This document shows positions 14,255-21,412 of a stretch of DNA of 64,000 bases, piece after piece. Position 1 is the first letter of the stretch. Each line of letters opens with the position of its first letter. The DNA is from Flavobacteriaceae bacterium (GTDB lineage Bacteria > Bacteroidota > Bacteroidia > Flavobacteriales > Flavobacteriaceae), in the NCBI GenBank assembly GCA_014075215.1, contig CP046177.1, positions 3,906,501 through 3,970,500 on the forward strand, read 5' to 3'. The position numbers and the translations under genes are program-made. The notes under the pieces were generated by a model, which saw only the letters and a list, made by a program, of their open reading frames with translations, was not told the origin of the DNA and did not search any database.

Positions 14255-16537
14255 ATGGAAATAGCAGACATAAAATCAAATCTAACCTTAGCCACAGTAT
14301 TACATTATTACGGATTAAAGACCGATAAGAACAACCGTTTAAACTGTCCTTTTCATCAAGATAAAACACCAAGCTTCCAAGCCTATTACAAAACCCAAAC
14401 CGCTTATTGTTTTAGTAGTAATTGCAAAACACACGGCAAGAGCATGGATGTAATAGATTTTGTAATGCACAAAGAGAATAGCACCAAACACGAAGCGTTG
14501 AAAAAATGCAAAGAAATTTTAGGCTACCAAAAGCCCAATAGTAAAAAACGTTACCAACCCGATTTAAGCAAGAGTCAGTTTTTAGCCAATATGTTCCAAT
14601 ATTTCTGTAACGCAGTACATAACAGCAAACCTGCCAAACAATATTTAGAACAAAGAAATTTAGACTTTAAAAAATTAGGGTCTGGCGGCTCGCCAGTTGG
14701 TTATAATGCTGGACAGTTCCATCACGGAAAACGTAAAGACGAAACCCTAATAAATCAATGTTTAGAATATGGTTTGTTAATCGATAAAAATATTGTCGGT
14801 AGAACTGGAAACAAAGCCTATAATGTTTTTGGTAAATGGTGTATCTGTTTTGCTTTAAAGAACTGCCACGGGCAGACCGTATCATTATATTTTAGAAGCA
14901 CTTTAGATAAGAAAACAGCAAAACATTTTTATCTGAAGAATAGACAAGGTTTATATCCAAACTATCCCAATCCAAACACTAAAAAACTGATATTAACCGA
15001 AAGCATTATCGATGCATCTTCTCTGCTTCAAATAAAAGCGATTACAGGTACTTACAGCATTTTAGCGTGTTACGGAACTAACGGATTAAATGATGAAATC
15101 CTAACAGCTATAAAAGACTTGAAACAATTAGAAGAAATCATTTTTGCTTTTGATAATGACACAGCTGGTAAAGAAGCGATACAGAAATATTGTAAAATGT
15201 TGCTTGAGATATTACCAGGAATAAAATTAAGTGTTTTAGAGCCTATAAATAAAGACATTAACGAAACCTTACAACTGCATAACGATACTATTTTTATAGA
15301 ATTATTAGATAAGAGGACAGATTTTATTTTTTCAAATGAAGCTATTATAAATGAAGAATCTAAAGAGCCAATTATTGATAACGCAATCGACTTTTTAAGT
15401 CGTAAAAACCTCTTAAAGAACCTAAATATCCAAATCGGCAAAGCAGGAATAGTAGGCGAAGAAAATAGCAGATTATTGTTGTTTATGATAATTATTAGCT
15501 ACTTAAATAAAAGTCCATTACACGCATTGGTACAAGGTAGTTCTGGAAGTGGAAAGACACATTTAATAAGCAGAATAGCCGATTTAATGCCACAAGAAGA
15601 TGTACTTCGTTTTACAAGAATAACAGAAAGTAGTTTGTATAATTGGGGAGAATTTGATTTGTTCCAAAAAGTAATAATCATAGAAGATTTAGACGGATTA
15701 AAAGAAGATGCGTTGTATGCTTTACGGGAATTTATATCTAATCAAATATTGCGAAGCTCTGTAACCATAAAGGATAAAAAAGGAAATAATAAATCGGCAC
15801 ACAAAATAGTAAAAGGACAATTTTCATCCTTATCAGCAACTACAAAAGGAGAAACCTACGAGGATAATATGAGTAGAAGTTCTTTAATTGCAGTCGATGA
15901 AAGTAAGACACAAACCACAAAAATCATCAACTACCAAAACCAAAGAAACGCAGGAGAAATCGACCCAAACGAAGCTAAAAGAGCAGTCCATTTTATACAA
16001 AGTTTAGTGCGACAATTAAAGGTTTATGAAGTCATTAATCCGTATGCCACACAATTACACTTACCAGAGAAAGTACATAAAATAAGACGCTTAAATGAAA
16101 TGTACCAAGCAGTAATAAAACAAGTTACTTTTTTAAATCAACATCAAAGACAGCTTACTAAACACAATCAATTAATTACAGAGATAGAAGATATAGAAGA
16201 AGCTACAGAAATCCTTTTTGAAAGCATTGTTTTAAAAGTAGATGAATTAGATGGAAGTCTCAGACAGTTTTTTGAACGCTTAAAAAAGTATGTAAAGAAT
16301 GATAATCAAGATTTTATTTTAAGAGAAGTAAGACAACATTTAAACAGTAGTAAAACACAAGTTTTTAGATATATGCAGACCTTAACCGAGTTGGAATATG
16401 TAAAACAAATTGGTGGTTACTCAAATAAAGGCATTAAATATAAAATCTCTTATTGGGATAATTATCAGAAACTTAGAGCAGAAATTAAAGATTATTTGCT
16501 ATTACAAATCGAACAGCTACGACAACAAAGCAAATAA
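14255..16537 (+). CDS. CHC2 zinc-finger/TOPRIM primase fused to P-loop ATPase (copy A)
   Basis: The protein is 760 aa. Residues 24-60 form a CHC2 zinc finger (NCPFHQDKTPSF, then CFSSNCKTHGKSMDVIDFV). Residues 240-310 form a TOPRIM fold (LILTESIIDASSLL and IIFAFDNDTAGKEA). Residues 385-640 form an ATPase with GSSGSGKTHL and IIIEDLDGLKE. The C-terminus has a winged-helix-like part (REVRQHLNSSKTQVFRYMQ). This is a DnaG-type primase joined to a helicase-like motor, as in autonomously replicating plasmids, phages and some integrative elements. It could prime replication of the excised element. The promoter is upstream and the recombinases follow 175 bp downstream. Confidence 0.85.
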   Translation: MEIADIKSNLTLATVLHYYGLKTDKNNRLNCPFHQDKTPSFQAYYKTQTAYCFSSNCKTHGKSMDVIDFVMHKENSTKHEALKKCKEILGYQKPNSKKRYQPDLSKSQFLANMFQYFCNAVHNSKPAKQYLEQRNLDFKKLGSGGSPVGYNAGQFHHGKRKDETLINQCLEYGLLIDKNIVGRTGNKAYNVFGKWCICFALKNCHGQTVSLYFRSTLDKKTAKHFYLKNRQGLYPNYPNPNTKKLILTESIIDASSLLQIKAITGTYSILACYGTNGLNDEILTAIKDLKQLEEIIFAFDNDTAGKEAIQKYCKMLLEILPGIKLSVLEPINKDINETLQLHNDTIFIELLDKRTDFIFSNEAIINEESKEPIIDNAIDFLSRKNLLKNLNIQIGKAGIVGEENSRLLLFMIIISYLNKSPLHALVQGSSGSGKTHLISRIADLMPQEDVLRFTRITESSLYNWGEFDLFQKVIIIEDLDGLKEDALYALREFISNQILRSSVTIKDKKGNNKSAHKIVKGQFSSLSATTKGETYEDNMSRSSLIAVDESKTQTTKIINYQNQRNAGEIDPNEAKRAVHFIQSLVRQLKVYEVINPYATQLHLPEKVHKIRRLNEMYQAVIKQVTFLNQHQRQLTKHNQLITEIEDIEEATEILFESIVLKVDELDGSLRQFFERLKKYVKNDNQDFILREVRQHLNSSKTQVFRYMQTLTELEYVKQIGGYSNKGIKYKISYWDNYQKLRAEIKDYLLLQIEQLRQQSK

Positions 16538-16712
16538 TTACGGAACGCTACGGAACACCAATGGAACGTTAAATAATTTTTTAACTTATTGATATTTAAA
16601 TAATTATCTACCAAAATATAGTTAGTGTTCCTAATTCCAGAATATTGAGTAAGCAAAAGCATCATAAGTATTAAAAAGGTCATAAAGAATTTATATTGAG
16701 CGCAGTCGAAAT
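16538..16712 (+). other. gap with GGAAC repeats between primase and recombinase (copy A)
   Basis: Just after the primase stop lie two TACGGAAC units and a further TGGAAC within 30 bp (about 16538-16567), then AT-rich sequence and TTGAGCGCAGTCGAAAT directly before the recombinase ATG. The closely spaced GGAAC direct repeats could be binding sites. The same sequence is at 23696-23870. Confidence 0.35.
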
Positions 16713-17642
16713 ATGGGAGCACCAAGCAAACATAAAATCCATACAGAAACGTATCAAAATTATGCTATAAATTACAAAAAGCATTTAGATATATTAGGCT
16801 TAAATCATCAGACTACACAAACCAGATATTTATATTTAAAAGAGTTTTTTAGTTGGTTAGAATATCAATATTTATTTAAGATAGAAGAAGTAACCACACA
16901 AGATATATCAAGCTATCACGAGTATTTAAAAGTCAAAATAAGCCAAAGGACAAACCTACCAATCAAGCAAAAAAGTAGATACGACCATATGCGAAATCTA
17001 CAACAGTTTTTAGGACATTTATTAGACTTAGGAATTATAAAAAGTAGTCCAGCTTCTCATTTAAAATTTACTAACCCAACAGAAAAAGTAGAACGTTATA
17101 TTTTTACTCAAAACCAAATAAAAGAACTCTATAGAGTAGCAAATAATCAAGAAATAGCATTATTACATATTGGTTATGGTTGTGGATTACGAGTACAAGA
17201 ATTAAGCGATTTAAACAAAGTAGATATTAGAATTACAGAACGTTTAATTATTGTAGAAAAAGGAAAGAACAGCAAAAGAAGATTAGTACCAATCAGTAAA
17301 AAAGTAGCTGAAGAATTAGAACTATTTATTTTTTCAAATGAAAATAAAAGCAATGCGATTTTTATAAATAACAAAGGCTACAGAATGCAAGAATGGACTT
17401 TTAACAGCTTACTGAAGAAACTGATTAAGCGAACTGATTTTGGGAATAAATTGCCTGCAGAGGCGCTCTGCAAAATCGGCATCCATAATTTACGACACTC
17501 AATAGCCACACATCTTTTAGCAAACGGAATGAAGCTGGAGCAAGTACAAACCTTTTTAGGACATAGCCATATCGAATCCACAGAAATTTATACACATATC
17601 TCACAAAATCAAATCAATAATCTATATGATAACTCTTCATAA
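16713..17642 (+). CDS. tyrosine recombinase, canonical member of pair (copy A)
   Basis: The 309-aa protein is related over its whole length to the enzyme at 6884. The catalytic set is complete: Arg in GCGLRVQELSDL, the box IHNLRHSIATHLLANG, His in LGHSHIESTE and Tyr in EIYTHI. The N-terminal core-binding domain covers residues 10-110. A GC-rich palindrome TGCAGAG-GCG-CTCTGCA (17456-17472) lies inside its coding sequence. The following recombinase gene overlaps its end by 17 bp. Confidence 0.9.
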   Translation: MGAPSKHKIHTETYQNYAINYKKHLDILGLNHQTTQTRYLYLKEFFSWLEYQYLFKIEEVTTQDISSYHEYLKVKISQRTNLPIKQKSRYDHMRNLQQFLGHLLDLGIIKSSPASHLKFTNPTEKVERYIFTQNQIKELYRVANNQEIALLHIGYGCGLRVQELSDLNKVDIRITERLIIVEKGKNSKRRLVPISKKVAEELELFIFSNENKSNAIFINNKGYRMQEWTFNSLLKKLIKRTDFGNKLPAEALCKIGIHNLRHSIATHLLANGMKLEQVQTFLGHSHIESTEIYTHISQNQINNLYDNSS

Positions 17643-18504
17643 TTATTTAAAAAATAAATACAGTAAAAGCACATTAAAAAGCAACTTATACAACATTAAA
17701 AAGTTTACAGATTATTATGGCAAACGTTCAGAGAAAGCCAATTACAAAGAGGTTTTAAATTATATTGCTTATTTACGAAAGAACTACGATTTAAGCCCAA
17801 AAACCTTACGACATCGATTATATGCTGTAAAAATATACTTCAATTATTTACTGGAAGTCGGCAAAAGAAAAGACCATCCTTGTAGTGAATTATTCTTAAA
17901 AGATAAGATAGATAGAACCATTGCGGTAGATAATCTTTACAGTCCAGAAGCCTTAGAAAACTTCTTTAAAAACTATAAAATAAAGAAGAAAAAACAGTTA
18001 CTCAATAGAAATAAAATAATAATCAGTTTACTCATTTATCAAGGCTTAACAGTTAAAGAAATAGCAGAATTACAACTACAATCCATAAATCTAAATACTT
18101 GCGAAATCCATATAAAAAGCGGTTACAGACAGCAAAAAAGAACCTTACCACTACAAGCCAAACAAGTCCTTTTATTTTTTAATTACTTAGAAAAAGATAG
18201 AAAGAAGTTACTTAAATACAATCTTAAAACTACAAATGAAACCTTTATTTTAGGACAATATGGAAATGAAATAAATCCTCACAGTATTAGTAGAATTATC
18301 AACCAAAACCGGAACGAAAGCCAAAAGATAAAACCAATCAAAATCCGGCAAAGTGTTATTGCAAATCTTCTAAAAAAGGAAAACGACACAAGATTAGTCC
18401 AGGTTTTTAGCGGACACAAAAGAGCTTCAACAACAATCGCTTACAAACAAACAGAATTAGAACAGTTACAAAACGCAATAGAAAATTATCATCCGATAAG
18501 TTAA
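17626..18504 (+). CDS. degenerate tyrosine recombinase, partner of the preceding gene (copy A)
   Basis: The 292-aa protein is homologous to the product of 7828. The first catalytic Arg is replaced (YQGLTVKEIAELQ). Box II keeps Arg but lacks both His (IKIRQSVIANLL). FSGHKRASTTIAYKQ retains the last His and a Tyr. Because the same residues are lost in both modules while frame and length are kept, it is probably a functional non-catalytic or conditionally active partner. It ends the operon; 720 bp of non-coding DNA follow. Confidence 0.75.
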   Translation: MITLHNYLKNKYSKSTLKSNLYNIKKFTDYYGKRSEKANYKEVLNYIAYLRKNYDLSPKTLRHRLYAVKIYFNYLLEVGKRKDHPCSELFLKDKIDRTIAVDNLYSPEALENFFKNYKIKKKKQLLNRNKIIISLLIYQGLTVKEIAELQLQSINLNTCEIHIKSGYRQQKRTLPLQAKQVLLFFNYLEKDRKKLLKYNLKTTNETFILGQYGNEINPHSISRIINQNRNESQKIKPIKIRQSVIANLLKKENDTRLVQVFSGHKRASTTIAYKQTELEQLQNAIENYHPIS

Positions 18505-19224
18505 AAAGCTTCGCTTGTTCCTTCGTCACAAGCTCGCAAATAAAAACCAATCATTACGCAAAATCCCACACAAGATAAAATCCAGTTTTTTCGTTCCTCA
18601 AAATCCCCTGTATTTTATCTTGTTCCGCTCGCCACACTTCTATGGTTTTTAAGTCACATTTTTTGTAAGCCAACGCACAAATAGCACTTTATAACTTGCT
18701 CGTTCCTCACAATTATAAACAGCTATCGCCAACGCTCGAAAACAAAAAATCCGCCATAAAAACCATCCCAAGCTATGTTACATAATAGAAGTTATAATAG
18801 CAAAATGCTTCTCAAAGGTACGCTTCGCTATGTTAATTTATTCTGTAGTTATAACTGCTATTATGTAAAATATCCGCACTTCCAACGCTTTTTTCCACCG
18901 ACTTCTGCCAGCGCACTACGATTGATTTAATATTTACTTCGTAAGCCGACACACCGAATTTGCACAAAAAAAGCTTCACAAAAAGACAGCGAGCGAAAAA
19001 ACTCGCCTTACTTCTTTGCTCGTTTTTTTGCACAACTCGTTCCGCCAATCTTTGTGTCGCTCTATGCCGCTTGGCAACATTTTAAAAAGCCGAAGATTGC
19101 CAACGCTCGAAAAAATCCACCGCTTAAATCTTCGTCTTTTTAAAACGAAAAACTTCGGAACGATACTTTTTTTTCAAATGAAATCTTCAACTGAAAAAAT
19201 AAAAGTATATTAGGAACTCTAAAA
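18505..19224. other. 720-bp non-coding region behind the recombinase pair (copy A)
   Basis: No believable gene is present; the short frames here have no protein character. The sequence is a patchwork of CGCTCG, TCGTTCC and CGCCA words and contains one strong inverted repeat at 18778-18868. A region of this kind behind integrase genes may hold the recombination site or replication origin of the element; that is inference. Confidence 0.4.
18778..18868. repeat. 20-bp inverted repeat, candidate recombination site (copy A)
   Basis: TTACATAATAGAAGTTATAA (18778-18797) pairs with TTATAACTGCTATTATGTAA (18849-18868), 19 of 20 positions complementary, across a 51-bp spacer. Paired, oppositely oriented sites of this length behind two recombinase genes could be core-type binding sites. 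A structured RNA is the alternative. Confidence 0.5.
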
Positions 19225-19977
19225 ATGGGATGCAGAAAACTCACATATCGCACAGAAAAAACGCTACACATAGTGAAAAGTGAGCGCTCGCGCGAGCAAA
19301 AAGTCGAGTGGATGTGGTTGAGTGTTGACCCCTTGGCGGAAAAATATCCGAGTATCTCGCCATATGCGTATGTAATGAATAATCCAATTAGGTTCGTTGA
19401 CCCTGATGGTATGAGAGTTGCCGATCCTGGAGACCTATTTGCTTCGATTGATGATGCGGCAACTGATTTCGGTGTCTATTACAATGGTCGATCAATTGTT
19501 GGATATAAGGAATTTGGTTCAACAATCTATGAAGTCAAAAAAGATGATAAAACTTACTATACTTATTCTGAAGCTGGCAAAGGCAGTAACGATGGTGTAA
19601 ATGTATCACCATCGCCAACAGGTTCTAAAGATGTAGCGGATGTTCATTCCCACGGCGGTTATGAAAAAGGTTATGACAACAATAATTTTTCAGGAACTGA
19701 TACTTCAGATAATGATCGAACAGGATTGGTTGGATATGTAACAACACCAGATGGATCGGTTAAGAAATATGATCCAAGTACTAAAAGTACAACTACAATA
19801 AATGTAAATAAGATACCAAGTGACCCTAATGACCCTGGACGAAAGAATAATATACATCCAACCGAGGATCCTTCAATTAAGTCAGCTACACAAAAGATTA
19901 ATGAAGCTGGTGGAGTTCTTCCAACGCGGGAGCCACCAACGATTAATAATAATGAAAATTTTAAAATAAAAATGTAG
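19225..19977 (+). CDS. chimeric orphan Rhs gene: head of M23 cassette joined to DUF4329 tail
   Basis: The 250-aa product starts at ATG 19225. Residues 1-32 (MGCRKLTYRTEKTLHIVKSE, then REQKVEWMWLS) are identical to the start of the gene at 26383. From VDPLAEKYPSI on, it is identical to the tail of the gene at 11908, including the whole DUF4329 domain with HSHGG. The join falls at base 19322, exactly where the two copies of the 7,158-bp unit meet. The gene is therefore the product of the duplication event. It keeps an intact frame, an ATG start and its own immunity gene 2 bp downstream, so it may be expressed. Confidence 0.8.
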   Translation: MGCRKLTYRTEKTLHIVKSERSREQKVEWMWLSVDPLAEKYPSISPYAYVMNNPIRFVDPDGMRVADPGDLFASIDDAATDFGVYYNGRSIVGYKEFGSTIYEVKKDDKTYYTYSEAGKGSNDGVNVSPSPTGSKDVADVHSHGGYEKGYDNNNFSGTDTSDNDRTGLVGYVTTPDGSVKKYDPSTKSTTTINVNKIPSDPNDPGRKNNIHPTEDPSIKSATQKINEAGGVLPTREPPTINNNENFKIKM

Positions 19978-19978
19978 T

Positions 19979-20296
19979 ATGAAAAAAACAGCCATAACCT
20001 TATTAGCCTTTTCATCATTAATTGTTATTACATTATTGATAACTTCATTTCAAGAAAATATGGACAATAAAACTGATTACGTTCCGAACGAGATTACTGC
20101 AATTAAAATAGCAGAGGCTATATGGTTGCCAATTTACGGGAATAAAATACTTGATAAAAAGCCTTTTGTTGCAAAGCTTGAAAATGATGACATTTGGGTA
20201 GTACAAGGAACTTCAAATACTCAAAAAGGAGACGTCCCTTATATTGAAATAAGAAAAAGTGATTGTAAAGTATTAAAAGTAATTCACGGTAAATAG
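19979..20296 (+). CDS. NTF2-fold immunity protein (copy B)
   Basis: Same 105-aa protein as at 12821, with the hydrophobic N-terminus and the VPYIEIRKSD segment. Here it follows the chimeric rhs gene. The duplication therefore doubled the dose of both toxin tail and immunity gene, so protection is kept even if one copy is lost by recombination. Confidence 0.8.
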   Translation: MKKTAITLLAFSSLIVITLLITSFQENMDNKTDYVPNEITAIKIAEAIWLPIYGNKILDKKPFVAKLENDDIWVVQGTSNTQKGDVPYIEIRKSDCKVLKVIHGK

Positions 20297-20314
20297 CAAA
20301 TATAATTTGCAAAC

Positions 20315-20343
20315 AAAGCCTTGCAGAAATGCAAAGCTTTTTT
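20315..20343 (+). terminator. intrinsic terminator after the immunity gene (copy B)
   Basis: Second copy of the GNRA-loop hairpin with T run described at 13157. Confidence 0.8.
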
Positions 20344-20406
20344 GTTGTAAGATACTCTGTATTTTCATTTTAGCTATAAAACACCAAATAAATTGATTAT
20401 TGTTTT

Positions 20407-20736
20407 TTATTCTGGCACAAGTTCCAACAGTTCTTTAAGTTCTTTGTCTGTTAAATTTTCCTTGTCAGATTTATCGTAAATAGTAAGTAGATAAACGGTA
20501 GTATCGGCAATTACAATGTTAGTGATTACTCTGGCGCCACCACTTTTTCCTTTTCCTTTAGATTTAATGGCAAGGCGTATTTTATAGCAGTTGTTACCAA
20601 GAGTTGTACCTTGTTCAGGATTTTCTTTTAAGGCTTTAATTAATTGTACGTATTCCATTTTAAGAGATGGAAATTTTTTAGCTAATTTCTTTAAGTTTTT
20701 TTCAAACTTAGGTATGGTTTTAACGCTATAATTCAT
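20407..20736 (-). CDS. RelE/ParE-superfamily toxin (copy B)
   Basis: Identical in sequence to the 109-aa toxin at 13249. Two full toxin-antitoxin operons now lie 7,158 bp apart, so deletion of one unit by homologous recombination would not remove the antitoxin from the cell. The duplication should therefore be tolerated, but loss of both units would be counter-selected. Confidence 0.75.
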   Translation of the reverse strand: MNYSVKTIPKFEKNLKKLAKKFPSLKMEYVQLIKALKENPEQGTTLGNNCYKIRLAIKSKGKGKSGGARVITNIVIADTTVYLLTIYDKSDKENLTDKELKELLELVPE

Positions 20737-20935
20737 GGATTAAATCTTCAGCGTTACGAGCTTCTAATTTACCTTCTCTCACCAATTTCAATTCTTCAAC
20801 AGCATCTTTAATATCTTGCATTACATTGGCTTTAGCGTTAGAAATTTGAGTTGCTTTTTTTACAAAAGAAAAGTTTTTTAACACTTCCATAAAGAAAGAT
20901 GCTTTACTGTCTTGTATCTCTAATAATATTTTCAT
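20726..20935 (-). CDS. antitoxin of the RelE-like system (copy B)
   Basis: Identical to the 69-aa antitoxin at 13568, with the same overlaps to the toxin and XRE genes. Confidence 0.7.
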   Translation of the reverse strand: MKILLEIQDSKASFFMEVLKNFSFVKKATQISNAKANVMQDIKDAVEELKLVREGKLEARNAEDLIHEL

Positions 20936-21258
20936 AACACACTTTGAAGTTTTGTTTTAGTAATAAACGCATCTAAAAAAGTAAACACCATTTTTTTGTC
21001 GTCTGCATTTAGCTTGTTTATTTCTTGAATTTTATTTCTTGTGTTTTTGTCCATTTTTTCTTCAGCGTCACCAACAAGATAATCTAAGGATACATCTAAA
21101 GCGTTTGCTAATCGTTTTGCTACTTCTATAGATGGTATGGCGTCATTACGTTCATATCTTCCTACAATCTCACGAGAGACTTCAATATTTTTAGCTAACT
21201 GGTTTTGCGACCAGTTTTTTAGTTTTCTTAATTCAGTTATTCTGCTTCCTAAGTCCAT
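20932..21258 (-). CDS. XRE-family repressor heading the toxin-antitoxin operon (copy B)
   Basis: Identical to the repressor encoded at 13774-14100, start ATG at 21258. Both copies should act on both control regions. Confidence 0.8.
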   Translation of the reverse strand: MDLGSRITELRKLKNWSQNQLAKNIEVSREIVGRYERNDAIPSIEVAKRLANALDVSLDYLVGDAEEKMDKNTRNKIQEINKLNADDKKMVFTFLDAFITKTKLQSVL

Positions 21259-21297
21259 AATAAAGCACTTTTGAGTATTCAAGTTTACATTATGAAA

Positions 21298-21305
21298 CAA
21301 ATATA
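21298..21305 (-). promoter_or_regulatory. -7 box of the XRE/toxin-antitoxin operon (copy B)
   Basis: TATATTTG on the minus strand, second copy of the site at 14140. Confidence 0.5.
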
Positions 21306-21338
21306 GTCAATTATAGTTCCAAATAAAAAGGATAGTTC

Positions 21339-21370
21339 TTTGTTTAATTGAGAACAGAAGTTTACATTTG
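21339..21370 (+). promoter_or_regulatory. promoter of the primase-recombinase operon (copy B)
   Basis: TTTG and TACATTTG with 20-bp spacing, second copy of the site at 14181. Confidence 0.6.
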
Positions 21371-21412
21371 TGCTTTAAAGTTGACTAAAATTATTTTAAA
21401 CTTTTTTTATAA

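Larger units (their letters stand above)
12164..19321 (+). repeat. 7,158-bp tandem direct repeat, copy 1
   Basis: Every position x here corresponds to x+7158. All genes translate identically in the two copies, and the non-coding parts compared by eye show no difference. Left edge: identity starts at GTGTTGACCCC inside the rhs core of the gene at 11908. Right edge: the end of the head of the rhs gene at 19225. Contents: DUF4329 toxin tail, immunity gene, RelE-type operon, XRE gene, primase, two recombinases, 720 bp non-coding. Confidence 0.9.

Noticed and set aside
18833..19213. Short open frames on both strands in the non-coding region behind the recombinases
   Set aside because: Compositionally biased translations without protein features; they overlap each other and an inverted repeat.
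12164..19321. The repeat edges as recombinase attachment sites
   Set aside because: The edges fall inside coding rhs cores that differ from each other except for short stretches, and nothing resembling a core-site pair is present there.
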